Shown here in pieces: positions 1 through 10,818 of a stretch of DNA of 64,000 nt. Location of the stretch: NCBI RefSeq assembly GCF_904849725.1, contig NC_058518.1:419685081-419749080 (forward strand). Direction: 5' to 3'. A program made the position numbers and the translations under genes. Origin of the DNA: Hordeum vulgare subsp. vulgare (taxonomy: Eukaryota > Streptophyta > Magnoliopsida > Poales > Poaceae). Position 1 is the first letter of the stretch, and every line of letters begins with the position of its first letter. The notes under the pieces were generated by a model. That model saw only the letters and a program-made list of their open reading frames with translations. It had not been told where the DNA came from and made no database searches.

Positions 1-1
1 T

Positions 2-1357
2 TTAGTGGTTCCTAAGAACCCACATCTAAGGCAGTTAATTCTTAAGGAGGCTCATGATTCCCCTCTCACCATTCATCCCGGTAGTACTAAGATGTATCAG
101 GACCTACGCCAGAGGTTCTGGTGGACTAGGATGAAGAGAGAAATTGCTGAGTTCGTTGCTAACTGCGACGTTTGTCGTCGAGTTAAGGCAGAACATCAAA
201 GGCCTGCTGGCACCCTTCAACCTTTAGCTATTCCTGAATGGAAATGGGATAAAGTTAGCATGGATTTCATTACCGGATTTCCCAAGACCAAGAAAGGAAA
301 TAATGCTATCTTTGTGGTCATTGACCGTCTTTCCAAAGTGGCTCATTTTCTTGCTGTTCGTGAGAGTATAACAGCTAGCCAGCTAGCAGAGTTATATATC
401 TCTCGAATAGTGTCTCTTCATGGTGTTCCCCTGGAAATTAACTCGGACCGTGGAAGTATCTTTACTTCTCGATTCTGGGAAAGTTTTCAGAATGCCATGG
501 GGACTCACTTATCTTTTAGCACTGCTTTCCATCCCCAGTCAAGTGGTCAAGTAGAAAGAGTGAATCAAATCCTAGAAGATATGCTCCGAGCTTGTGTTAT
601 TTCGTTCGGTATGAATTGGGAGAAGTGCCTTCCATTCGCCGAATTCGCTTATAACAATAGTTATCAATCAAGCTTGGGCAAAGCCCCTTTTGAAGTTCTC
701 TATGGACGAAGATGTCGAACACCTCTTAATTGGTCAGAAACCGGAGAGAGGCAACTCTTTGGCCCGGACATGATTCAGGATGCAGAAGAGCAGGTTCGCA
801 TTATTCGTGAAAAGTTGATAACAGCCCAGTCTCGTCAGAAGAGCCAATATGATCGTCATCATAAGGCTGTGACCTTTGAAGTTGACGAGAAGGCTTACCT
901 TTGGGTTACACCTTTGAAGGGTACCCATCGTTTCGGTATCAAGGGCAAGTTGGCTCCTCGTTACATTGGACCTTTCCGCATTCTTGCCAAACGAGGAGAA
1001 GTTGCCTACCAGTTGGAACTTCCTCCGCATCTTTCCCGAGTTCATGATGTTTTCCACGTCTCGCAACTCAGGTGTTGCTTTTCGGATCCCATCCGTGAAG
1101 TGGACCACGAAACGCTTGATCTCCAAGATAACCTTTCTTACCGAGAATACCCCGTGCGTATTCTTGATCAAGCTGAGCGTACCACTCGATGTCGAAACCT
1201 CAAGTTTCTTAAAGTTCAATGGTCAAATCATTCTGAAAAGGAGGCAACTTGGGAAAGAGAGGATCGTCTCCGACTTGAATATCCTGCGTTATTCCCGACG
1301 ACTTCTAAATCTCGGGACGAGATTCTTTTGAGTGGGGGTGAGTTGTCACATCCCTAA
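2..1357 (+). CDS. Gypsy (Tekay-type) polyprotein, C-terminal part: integrase and chromodomain-like tail (element V)
   Basis: The frame is open from the window edge to a TAA at 1355-1357, so the N-terminal gag, protease, RT and RNase H lie outside. Numbering from the GTG at 5, the integrase zinc finger is H17, H24, C54, C57. The catalytic triad is D87, D148 and E184, with exactly 35 residues between the last two, as in DD35E integrases. The C-terminal region has the GPF and VFHVSQL blocks. It ends in a chromodomain-like segment (PVRILD, VQWSNHS, ATWE), which marks chromoviruses and is thought to guide integration. No stop or frameshift interrupts it. The last 14 bp overlap the 3' LTR. It is closely similar to the integrase of W at 56750-58038 but is a different element, because its LTR differs. 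Confidence 0.9.
   Translation, partial: LVVPKNPHLRQLILKEAHDSPLTIHPGSTKMYQDLRQRFWWTRMKREIAEFVANCDVCRRVKAEHQRPAGTLQPLAIPEWKWDKVSMDFITGFPKTKKGNNAIFVVIDRLSKVAHFLAVRESITASQLAELYISRIVSLHGVPLEINSDRGSIFTSRFWESFQNAMGTHLSFSTAFHPQSSGQVERVNQILEDMLRACVISFGMNWEKCLPFAEFAYNNSYQSSLGKAPFEVLYGRRCRTPLNWSETGERQLFGPDMIQDAEEQVRIIREKLITAQSRQKSQYDRHHKAVTFEVDEKAYLWVTPLKGTHRFGIKGKLAPRYIGPFRILAKRGEVAYQLELPPHLSRVHDVFHVSQLRCCFSDPIREVDHETLDLQDNLSYREYPVRILDQAERTTRCRNLKFLKVQWSNHSEKEATWEREDRLRLEYPALFPTTSKSRDEILLSGGELSHP
1308..1343 (+). promoter_or_regulatory. Pre-PPT stem-loop and polypurine tract of V
   Basis: AATCTC (1308-1313), loop GGGAC, then GAGATT (1319-1324) form a perfect 6-bp stem. A purine-rich tract with five Gs follows at 1331-1343 and abuts the LTR start at 1344. 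In LTR elements such a tract primes plus-strand DNA synthesis. The hairpin also encodes the last residues of pol. W has the equivalent structure at 58043-58081. Confidence 0.75.
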
Positions 1358-2406
1358 AACTTAAGCTAGATAGCATTTTGCTCATGTCTTCTTTGCATTT
1401 GCATCTAAGAAGTTTCAACAAAAACAACAAAGTGTCAAAGGAAAAACTCAAAACCCTAGCCACCATTTCAATTAAAGGAAATTTCAAACTAGTTAAAAAT
1501 CAATGAACCCAAAATGGCCTCAAGAAATGTTCAAACTTTCTGATAAATCATGAAAGTAAATGAGCATTGGAGAAAACTAATTCCTTGGCACTTCAAGCAT
1601 TTTAAATAAATGCAAAAGCCACTGGTTTCAAATCTAAAAAATTGAAAACAGAAGCTATAATTTTCCAAAAATGTTGAAAGTCTTGGAAATGAGTGGGGAC
1701 ATTATAACAAATATTTCAGGAGGTTTAAAATAGTTTTTACTTTTTGTCTTGGAGCTGAAATAATTAGCAAAGCAATAAATAGCAAAACAGAAAAAACAAA
1801 AACAGAAGAAAAAGGAAAAGTCTTACCTAACGCCCACGCCAGGCCCAGCCCATCTCGCCGCTCGTCCCCTTCCCCGCGCCAGTAGGCAGCAGGAGGTGGC
1901 CGCCGCCTCCTCCGGCACGGCCACGCACCTGCGTGCCTGCCTGGCCGCCGGTTCGCGCTGGCGACGGCGGGGATAAGCTCCCCAGAGCCTCCCCTATCCA
2001 TTCCCGGCCTCGGTTCTCCTCCTCCGCCCGGATCCCCTCCTTCTCCCTGCTGCCGCCATTAGAGCCGAGCTCGAGCTCGAGCTGGCCGTTGCCGTGGCCA
2101 TAGGAACCCCTCCCCGAGCACGCCATCAGATCCGCCTCGTCGCCCTGGTCGTCTCTGCAGAAGCCGAAGTCCCCTCGAGCCCTGCAACGCCCGCAACGCC
2201 GTCGTCTTCTTCCTCCGGCCGCCGGACATCTCCCGTCGATTCGTCGCCCCCAGGCCTTCCCCGAGCCGTCTGAGCTCTTCTCTGCACTCCCTGTGAGCAT
2301 GCGGTGTTTTCCCCTAAGCTTTCCCCGTCGATCCCCTTCTCTAGCCCTAGTTTCACCGGAGGCCGACGAGCACCGCCGCTGCCGCTCGTCGCTGGTAGCC
2401 CTCCGA

Positions 2407-2576
2407 TGTCCAGCTCGTCCTCCCGTGACCACCAGAAGCTCCAGGACGACGCGTAGATGCCGTAGCAGCTAAGAACTGAGCGTGGATCCGGTGTCCAGCT
2501 CGTCCTCCCGTGAGCACCAGAAGCTCCAGGACGACGCGTAGATGCCGTAGCAGCTAAGAACTGAGCGTGGATCCCC
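2407..2576 (+). repeat. 85-bp tandem duplication in the V LTR
   Basis: Two head-to-tail copies (2407-2491 and 2492-2576) start at tgtccagctcgtcctcccgt and end at gagcgtggatcc. They differ at very few positions by eye (for example gaccacc versus gagcacc). They lie in the G+C-rich part of the LTR. Confidence 0.9.
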
Positions 2577-4486
2577 CTGATTCGAAGCCCCCGACGACGC
2601 CCGAGCTTCGGCCGCCGCTCCGGCTCGTCGCCGACGCCTCTTCCGGCGACCCTAGCCTCCCCAGTTGGTTCTACCAGATCGGCCACTTCGCGAGCTTGCT
2701 GTAGCTGCTATCCGCGTGCTATTTGGTGCTGTGCAGCGCCGTCTAGGTCGCCTCCGGCGAGCCCTCCGCCGTGGGTTTGGTCGCCGGCGACCACCCTCCG
2801 GTGACCGTCGACGTGGCCGGCCATTCGTGCATGTTAACATCAAGATGAACCGAGCATCAGGTCGAATCAATTAAACCGGTATCCGAGAATACCCGTTTAA
2901 ATTGCTATTCGAATGTGATTCAAATCAACTCTAAACCTGTTACATGTTGAAAATAATAACTTATCACTTGCACTCTCATGCCATGCTCATGCATCATTTT
3001 GATCGCACATGATTGTTACTGAATGTTGCCGTTCATTTCGGTAGGCTCCGCACCCCCGGATTCCACCGAATATCCGTCCGACGGATATCGTTCCTCCTCT
3101 GAGCAACAAGGCAAGCACCCCTTTTGATCATCCCGATAACACCTATATTCTTGCTGCTGCACCTATTTAATGCATTAGGATCAAATGCTTCAACTGCTTT
3201 TGCCACGATAGTTGGACCCACTTCCTTTGCATGACTTAAGCTTGTCACAGTAAATAGCCGAACCTTGCAACCTAGCATACCTGGTAGTTGCTTAAGCTAT
3301 GATGTGCCTTATCCTGCTATGCATGCTATGCTTAGAGTTGTGTATGGTCTGTCATCTGGGAGATGAACAGAAATGTGGAATGTGTTCGGTGAGCAAAGGT
3401 CGTGTGTTGAACTTGATTTGGTAAAGGTACCGGTGAAAGGCTATGTAGGAGTACATGGCGGGTTGTTTCATTGGAACCGTCCTTAGGAACCGAGTTCCGT
3501 GTATGTAATCCAAGACTAGATACTACCACATGCTGGGCCCTGAAATATGACCCCGCTCGGCCTATTAATCGCTTAGTACTCGGTCCAGGAGTTGCAAGTA
3601 GTTTCTGGTGTTTATAGTAATGCTGGAGGCCGTGCATGGTGCTGACCTGAGAGGTGGACTGTGATGCGGTAGGAAGTGGCACGGTGTACCAAGTGGCACC
3701 CGGATGGTGGGCTTGGGAACCCTGCGCACATCGTTTGAGGCCGTGGCGGAAACCTCGGCCGGACTTCCGTACGGGTTACTCTCAGATAGGCGATAAACCT
3801 GGACTAGGTACTAGTGTGGTTAACGGTCGTGGCCGACTCCCTCGCTGGGCTTCCGCTTGAAGGTTGCCGAGGTGCATGACGTGCACATGGCGATAAGTGG
3901 CGGGAGCGTGTATGACGAAGTACACCCCTGCAGGGTTATGATCTATTCGAATAGCCGCGTCCATGGATATGGACTACTTGGAGACATATGTTGTTCATAG
4001 ATAACTTAAATGGCTACTCCTAAAATTGTCAAGATAAGTGTGAGTGTCGTGGACGGCATTTCCGTATGGAGACGGAATGATTCCACGATAGTGTATTGTT
4101 GTGGTGTTAGTGGACTCGTGTGCGAGAAATCAAGTTCTTAAAACTAATTTCAAAAGCAAGTTGTCTAGCCACGAGTCAAATGCTGGCTTTCCGCATGAAA
4201 CCCCACAATACCTTCTTGATACCTTGCATGAGTAGTTAGCCATCCTAAAGTCTTGCTGAGTACCTTCGTACTCATGTTTGTTTAATAAATGTTGCAGAGA
4301 TTGCTAATGACCCTAATGGAGGGTTCTTCGTAGACATCGACGACGACGAGTAGCTGGTGTCCCAGCTACGACCTGGCCCTACGTCGGCTCTGTAGTATAG
4401 TCAGGCCATGTGCCTTCTAGTTGCTCTGTCTGTACCCAGACAGCTTATAACTCTTCCGCTGGCTTGTATTGTGTGACTGATATTAT

Positions 4487-4548
4487 GGGTCGTGAGACCC
4501 TTAATGTGTAATAATATGTGTGAGGCTCTTCCGAGCCTCTTCAATAAA
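4487..4548 (+). terminator. Poly(A) signal of V LTR with two upstream hairpins
   Basis: AATAAA sits at 4543-4548. Just upstream are two perfect hairpins: GGGTC-GTGA-GACCC at 4487-4500 and GAGGCTC-TTCC-GAGCCTC at 4522-4539. In an LTR the poly(A) signal marks the end of the R region. The role of the hairpins is inferred. Confidence 0.55.
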
Positions 4549-5107
4549 GCTTGTATGTTTATGGTTATGTTGTGATGCCATCGATGTATCTATACATATC
4601 GGTATGCCATGCGTACGTGTGTCTTGCTTGATATGTATGGGGTTCGATTACCTAGTCGTGAACTTTAGTAGCACTCCTTACAAGGAAATGCCCCTTTGTG
4701 ATCCAACGAGCCTTGGTAGTTCGCTACTGCTCCGGATGCATTGGTTGACCGGCATGTGTCCTTCTTAGCTGCTGTGTCTGTCCCCTTTGGGGAAATGTCA
4801 CACGACGTAATGGAGTCCTTGTAGCTTGCTACGACTCGTCTACGTTCGTTGATGACCGACACCTGCTTTGTTGGGTCATGTATGCCTGTCCTTGTACGGA
4901 ACTGCCACTTGGTTTATGACTAGACATGTCGATCCGGGTTCTTTGACATTGGAATGCTAGCGACACGATCGCATACGTGAGTCAAAAGACGCAAACGGTC
5001 CCGGCTAAGGTAAGGCTGCAGCCGTGGAGTTAACCATGCGTGAGACCACAAAGGGATGCGATGGGTCACAGGCTAGATTCCTATGGCTTAGGATCGGGGT
5101 CCCGACA

Positions 5108-6590
5108 CTGTCATAGACAACGGGTGCGTTGGCCCCACCGGTAAGTGACCCTAGGCCAAAAACACATTTTTAATCACAAATACATAACCATACAAATGTC
5201 GTATTTCTCCACATGCTTATATACGCAAATACATACATAAATACAGGTATCGAATACATACATACATACATACGGAATACAACATATGTTTTTTTTATTT
5301 TCTGTCAAAACTCTCATCTCCCTCTCTCTGTCAACAACTATAACACAGAGGTTCTCTGCTAACACCACATAGAAGAACCAAATGTTCAATCCTTCCTACC
5401 GGAGTCTACCATCGACGGATCGAAGCCTCGTTTGCCGGAACGGAACCGGGACGGCGAGGAGAACGACATGGTGGGAGGAGCCCGAGGAGGGGCTCACCGA
5501 CGTTGACGGGAGGGGCCGGTGAAGCCGGAGTTCGCGGGAAGGGGCGGAGGAGACGCGTGGAGGCGGACGAGGCGGTGACGGTGACGGTGACGGTGCGGTT
5601 CCGGCGAGGAAGAGGTGTAGGGGAGGCCCGGTGGGGGAGGGGCTCGCCGGCGTGGTGAAGGGGCCGGTCTCCCTGCCCGGTCCCTCCTGGACCGAGCGGG
5701 AGGAAGGGGGGCGCGACGGGGGGGGGGGGGCCCTGGCCTGGGTCGGCCGGCCAGGGAGGATCCCGGGAGGGCCTCGGCCGCCGAAGGTGTTGGATTCCGG
5801 CCGATGTGGGGGGGTTCCTCGGTGAGGAGAGGCAGGGGGGCCGCCGGCGGGAGTGGAGGAGGGCTGGTGGGGGGAAGCGGCTCGCCGGCGGGGGGGGGGG
5901 GGGGGGGGGGGCTCGCCGGCCAGGGAGGGGTGGATCTGAGGGGGGAAAGGGGCTCGTGGGGGTGGGGGCGAGATGGGGTTCGTGCGGGAGGGAGGGTCGT
6001 GGGGGAGGGAGTGGGATGATCTGGCGTGGGGTGGGGGCTCTCGTGGGCAGCGAGAGTTACGGGAGAGAGAGGTGGGGGGCTGTGTCGGTGGGGGTGGGGC
6101 CCCCCACGAGGGGGAGGCTGGCGGCGCTCGGTGGGAGGGGAGGGAGCGAGAGGGGCTCCCTCGCCAGGGGGGGGCGCTAGGGTTTGGAGTGGGCTGGCTA
6201 GTTGGGCCTCTTGGCCCAACTCGGTCAGGGGGGTGGGGGGTTGCTTTTCCTTTCTTTTTTTGTTGTTTTGTTTCGTTTTATTTTTTTTATTATTTCTTTC
6301 TTTCCTATTTATTTTACTAACTGATTTTTCTTTTTAAATACTTTCTTTTATTATACTTTCTTTTACAATTTATTATACATACTTTTAATTCTCTCTTTCA
6401 TATACATATTCTTTTAATATTTGTAATGAACTTATAAAGTACTTTTTCTTTTGTTTTCAAATTTTGAATCCGGATAGACTTGAATCAACGCGGGTCTGAG
6501 ATGGGAATTCTCGATGATGTGGCATCATTAGCGGTTGATCATTGTAGTTTAATTACAATAATTACTGTAGCAAAAGTCGAGGATGTCACA
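5108..6590 (-). mobile_element. Gypsy LTR fragment, reverse orientation
   Basis: Read on the minus strand from 6590 the sequence begins TGTGACATCC, a Tekay-type LTR start. An A/T-rich stretch (6240-6480) follows, then a C-rich leader-like segment (about 5440-6235 on this strand). The plus strand is therefore almost pure G and purine there. V abuts it at 5108, so V probably inserted into this LTR. An ATAC microsatellite-like stretch is near 5227-5275. The proline-rich 241-codon minus-strand frame at 5494-6219 is explained by the C-rich composition and I do not call it a gene. Confidence 0.5.
5890..5911 (+). repeat. Homopolymer run of 22 G
   Basis: Twenty-two consecutive Gs lie between two copies of gctcgccggc. 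A second run of 13 Gs is at 5718-5730. Such runs can form G-quadruplexes and are error-prone in sequencing, so the exact length is doubtful. Confidence 0.9.
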
Positions 6591-6638
6591 TACTTATCGA
6601 AAGGACTACGATTGATCCCCTATACTCGTGGGTCATCA
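6591..6638 (+). mobile_element. Terminal 48 bp of a U/X-type LTR
   Basis: cttatcgaaaggactacg and the following 30 bases match the LTR end of U at 47702-47751 (gagaaaggctacaattgatc... ending TTATCA). Here it ends TCATCA at 6638 and joins a different LTR type at about 6641. It is a truncated remnant. Confidence 0.6.
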
Positions 6639-6640
6639 CA

Positions 6641-7165
6641 TGTTGGATAGCGGTTGATGTGTGGAGTAATAGTAGTAGATGCAGAAAGTATCGATCTACT
6701 TGTCTCACACGTGATGCCTATATGTATGATCATTGCCTTAGATATCGTCATGACTTTGCACGGTTCTATCAATTGCTCGACAGGAATTTGTTCACCCACC
6801 GTAATACTTGCTATTTTGAGAGAAGCCTCTAGTGAACACTATGGCCCCCAGGGTCTACTCCACGCCATATTTTCAGCCTTACACTTTTTACTTCGTTGCA
6901 CTTTCCGCCTGAGATCTCACTTTGCAAACAATCTTGAAGGGATTGACAACCCCTTTACAGCGTTGGGTGCAAGCTCTTTTGTGTTTGTGCAGGTACTCTG
7001 GACTTGACGAGATTCTCCTACTAGATTGATACCTTGATTCTCAAACTGAGGGAAATATTTACTGCTCCTGTGCTGCATCACCCTTTCCTCTTCAAGGGAA
7101 AAACCAACGCAAGCAAGTCTCCGTCAACGTGTCAATTTCTAGCGCTGTTGTTTGAGAAGTAGCAG
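6641..7165 (+). mobile_element. Athila/Sabrina-like LTR 3' end with decayed primer site
   Basis: The segment from tggatagcggttgatgtg to about 7137 matches the reverse complement of solo LTRs Z and Y, including atagtagtagatg, caattgctcg and gggattgacaacccctt. At 7140-7157 tagcgctgttgtttgaga aligns with the tRNA-Asp-type primer site TGGCGCCGTTGCCGGGGA with several mismatches. The remnant is cut by the truncated 3' end of Copia element A. Confidence 0.55.
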
Positions 7166-7169
7166 TTCT

Positions 7170-9015
7170 CTCGGCACAACTCCAAGATCTGTCATGAACG
7201 GCTTCATCCAGACACCCTCCTTAGCTGCCTCCGAGGCAGCCATGTACTCCACTTCACACGTAGAATCTGCTACGATGCTTTGCTTGAACTGCACCAACTT
7301 ACTGCACCCCCATAAAGAATAAATATGTATCCGGTTTGAAACCTAGAGTCATCTTGATCAGTGTCAAAGCTTGTGTCAACGTAACCCTTTACGACGAGCT
7401 CTTCGTCACCTCCATAAACGAGAAACATTTCCTTAGTCCTTTTTAGGTACTTCAGAATATTCTTGACCGCCGTCCAGCGATCCACTCCTAGATTACTTTG
7501 AAACCTGTCTGTCGTACTTATGTCCAAGCTGACGTCCGGTCTAGTGCACAACATTGCATACATGATAGAACCTATGGCTGAAGCATAGGGGACGGAACTC
7601 ATTTGTTCTCTATCTTCCGCAGTTGCTGGGCACTGAGTCTTAATCAATTTTATACCTTGTAACACTGGCGAGAGCCCTTTCTTGGACTGTTCCATTTTGA
7701 ACTTCTTCAAAACTTTATCAAGGTATGTGCTTTGTGAAAGTCCTATGACGCGTCTCGATCTATCCCTATAGATCTTAATGCCTAGAATGTAAGCAGCTTC
7801 TCCTAGGTCCTTCATAGAGAAACTTTTATTATAGTAATCCTTTACGCTCTTGAAAAACTCCACATTGTTTCCAATCAGCAATATGTCATCCACATATAAT
7901 ATTAGAAATGCCACAGAGCTCCCACTCACTTTTTTGTAAATACAAGATTCTCCAACCACTTGTATAAACCCAAATGCTTTGATCACCTCATCAAAGCGCT
8001 TATTTTAACTCCGAGACGCTTGCACCAGTCCATAAATGGATCGCTGGAGCTTGCATACTTTGTTGGCATTCTTTGGATCGACAAAACCTTCGGGTTGCAT
8101 CATATACAACTCTTCCTTAAGAAAACCGTTCAGGAACGCCGTTTTGACATCCATCTGCCAGATTTCATAATCGAAAAATGCAGCTATTGCTGACATGATT
8201 CGGATGGACTTAAGCATCGCTACCGGTGAGAACGTCTCATCGTAGTCAACTCCTTGAACTTGTGAAAAACCCTTTACCACAAGTCGAGCTTTATAAACGG
8301 TCACATTAGAGTCCGCGTCCGTCTTCTTCTTAAAGATCCATTTGTTCTGAATAGACTTGCGGCCTTCAGGTAATACTTCCAAAGTCCAAACTTTGTTTTC
8401 ATACATAGATCCTATCTCGGACTTCGTGGCCTCCAGCCATTTGTTGGAATCCGGGCCCACCATTGCTTCTTCATAATTTGGAGGTTCATTGTTGTCTAAC
8501 AACATGATTGATATGACGGGATTACCGTACCACTCAGGAGTAGTACGTGATCTTGTCGACTTGCAAAGTCCGATAGGAACTTGATCCGAAGTTTCATGAT
8601 CATCATCATTAACTTCCTCCTCAACCGGCATCGCTTCGACAAAGGTTTCCCCCTGCCCTGCACCACCATCTAGAGGGATTAGAGGTTCGACAACCTCATC
8701 AAGTTCTATCTTCCTCCCACTCAATTCTTTCGAGAGAAACTCCTTCTCAGAAAAAGCTCCGTTCTTAGCAACAAACACTTTGCCCTCGGATTTGAGATAA
8801 AAGGTGTACCCAACTGTCTCCTTTGGGTAACCTATGAGGACACACTTTTCCACTTTGGGGTCCAGCTTTTCAGGCTGAACCTTTTTGACATAAGCATCAC
8901 ATCCCCAAACTTTAAGAAACGACAATTTTGGTATTTTGCCATACCACAGTTCGTATGGTGTCGTCTCAACGGATTTTGATGGTGCCCTATTTAAAGTGAA
9001 TGTAGTTGTCTCTAA
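7170..9015 (-). pseudogene. Copia polyprotein of A: integrase C-terminus, reverse transcriptase, partial RNase H
   Basis: Reading leftward from 9015, the frame carries the integrase C-terminal NRAPSKSVE and YELWYGK blocks. A low-conservation linker with an acidic EEEVNDDDHE stretch follows. Then comes the RT: WIFKKK, ARLVVKGF, QMDVKTAFLNG and, after an in-frame stop at 8002-8004, the catalytic YVDD (LYVDDILL). The first half of RNase H (VDTSFDTD) follows, and the frame breaks again near 7270. Remnants of the STCEAEYIA region run to about 7170. The 5' continuation is at 22503 beyond element B. At least three lesions make it non-functional. RT copies element RNA into DNA inside virus-like particles. 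Confidence 0.88.
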
Positions 9016-10771
9016 TGTTGGGTAACGTAGCATAAATTCAAAATTTTCCTACACCATATTCAGATCTTCCTATGGAGAGACCAGCAACGAGAGAGGGGTG
9101 AGTGCATCTTCATACCTTTGAAGATCGCTAAGCGGAAGCGTTGCTAGAATGCGGTTGATGGAGTCGTACTAGCGGCGATTCAGATCGCGGTGTGATTCCG
9201 ATCTAGTGCCGAACCACGGCACCTCCTGGTTGAACACACGTGCAGCCCGGTGACGTCTCCTGCACCTTCATCCACCAAGGAGGAGGGAGGGGTTGGGGAA
9301 TATCTCCGGCGGCACGGCGGCATGGTGTCGATGGAGGGACGAGGTCTCGCGGCAGGGCTTCGCCAAGCACCGTGGGAGAGGAGGAAGGAGGGGAGCAGGG
9401 CTGCGCCGCTGGGGAGGGAAAACTGTGTGTAAAACAACCCCAAAACCCTCTCTCTATATAGGAGGAGGGGAGGGGGTGTGTGCCACCCCTAGGGTTCCCA
9501 CCCTAGGTGGTGCGGCAGCCCCCAGATGGGAGGTGCGGCGGCCAGGGGAGGGAGAGGCGGTGGCGCACCCGTAGGTGGGCCTTAGGCCCACCAGCGCCTA
9601 GGGTTCCCCTCCCTCCCTCTTGGTTGCGCATGGGCTGGGTGTGGGGGGCACACCAACCCACCTAGGGGATGGTTCCCTCCCGAACTTGTCCCACGTAGCC
9701 CTTCGGGGCTTGTGGCCCCTCCCGGTGGGCCTCCACAACCCTTCCGGTGGTCCCGGCACTTTATCGGTGGTGCCCGAAACATTTCCCGCGTCCAAACCCA
9801 TCCATCCTATATATCAATCTTTACCTCTAGACCATTCCGGATCTCCTCGTGACGTCCGGGATCTCATCCGAGACTCCGAACATCCTTCGGTAACCTCGTA
9901 TAACAATTCCTTATAACCCTAGCGTCATCGAACCTTAAGTGTGTAGACCCTACGGGTTCGGGAGGCATGCAAACATGACCGAGACACTCTCCGGCCTATA
10001 ACCATCAGCGGGATCTGGATACCCATGGTGGCTCCCACATGTTCCACAATGATCTCATCGGATGAACCACGATGTCAAGGATTCAATCAATCCCGTATAC
10101 AATTCCCTTTGTCTGTCGGTATAGAACTTGCTCGAGATTCGATCGTCGGTATGCCTATACCTTGTTCAATCTCGTTACCGGTAAGTCTCTTTACATGTTC
10201 CGTAGCACGTCATCCCATGACTAACTTCTCAGTCACATTGAGCTCATGATGATGTTCTACCGAGTGGGCCCAGAGATACCTCTCTGTCACACGGAGTGAC
10301 AAATCTCGATCTCGATTCGTACCAACCCAACAGACACTTTCAGAGGTACCCGTAGTGCACCTTTATAGTCACCCAGTTACGTTGTGACGTTTGATACTCG
10401 TACGGTGTCCAGGAGTTGCACAACCTGACGGTCGAAGGAAAAGACACTTGACATTAGAAAAGCTTTAGCATACAAACAATACGATCTAGTGCTATGCTTA
10501 GGATTGGGTCTTGTCCATCACATTATTCTCCCAATGATGTGATCCCGTTATCAATGACATCTATTGCCCATGATCAGGAAACCATGATCATCTATTGATC
10601 AACGAGCTAGCCAACTAGAGGCTTGCTAGGGACACATTGTGATCTATTTATTCACACATGTATTACTGTTTCCTGTTAATACAATTATAGCATGAACAAT
10701 AGACGATTATCATGAACAAGGAAATATGATAATAACCATATTATTATTGCCTCTAGGGCACATTTCCAACA
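9016..10771 (-). mobile_element. 3' LTR of Copia element B
   Basis: It runs from tgttgggtaacgtagc to ggcacatttccaaca, the BARE-1/Angela terminus read backward. Length is 1756 bp. A TATA-like ctatatagg block lies near 9453-9462 in the promoter position for minus-strand transcription. The ORFs inside are in LTR sequence and I do not call them. Confidence 0.92.
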
Positions 10772-10784
10772 GTCTCCCACTTGC
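10772..10784 (-). promoter_or_regulatory. Polypurine tract of B
   Basis: On the minus strand CAAGTGGGAGAC directly precedes the 3' LTR (TGTTGGAAATG). This is the expected plus-strand primer site for BARE-like elements. Confidence 0.8.
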
Positions 10785-10818
10785 ACTAGAGTCAATAATC
10801 TAGTTACATTGTGATGTA

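Larger units (their letters stand above)
1344..5107 (+). mobile_element. 3' LTR of Tekay-type Gypsy element V
   Basis: It starts TGTCACATCC directly after the polypurine tract and ends GGGGTCCCGACA, like the LTR of W (TGTCACACCC to GGGGTCCCCACA). The length of 3764 bp compares with 4.2 kb for W. Shared landmarks include the block around tattcgaatagccg (3950 here, 51629 in W). The LTR holds a G+C-rich leader segment (1840-2860), an 85-bp tandem duplication and a poly(A) signal with hairpins. The right boundary is inferred by analogy with W because the 5' LTR and TSD are outside the window. Long ORFs here, for example on the minus strand at 1827-2686, look like composition artefacts. Confidence 0.75.

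Noticed and set aside
1827..2686. Arginine/glycine-rich minus-strand frames of about 190-200 codons in the V LTR
   Set aside because: They are G+C-rich leader sequence. The frames cross the 85-bp duplication and have no recognisable domain.
5494..6219. 241-codon proline-rich frame on the minus strand
   Set aside because: It is caused by C-rich composition; overlapping long frames occur in several registers and no domain is visible.
1344..6590. A single 5.2-kb LTR running from TGTCACATCC to the inverted-looking GGATGTCACA
   Set aside because: GGGGTCCCGACA at 5107 matches the LTR end of W, and the sequence at 6590 reads as a separate LTR start (TGTGACATCC) on the minus strand. Two abutting LTRs explain the data better.
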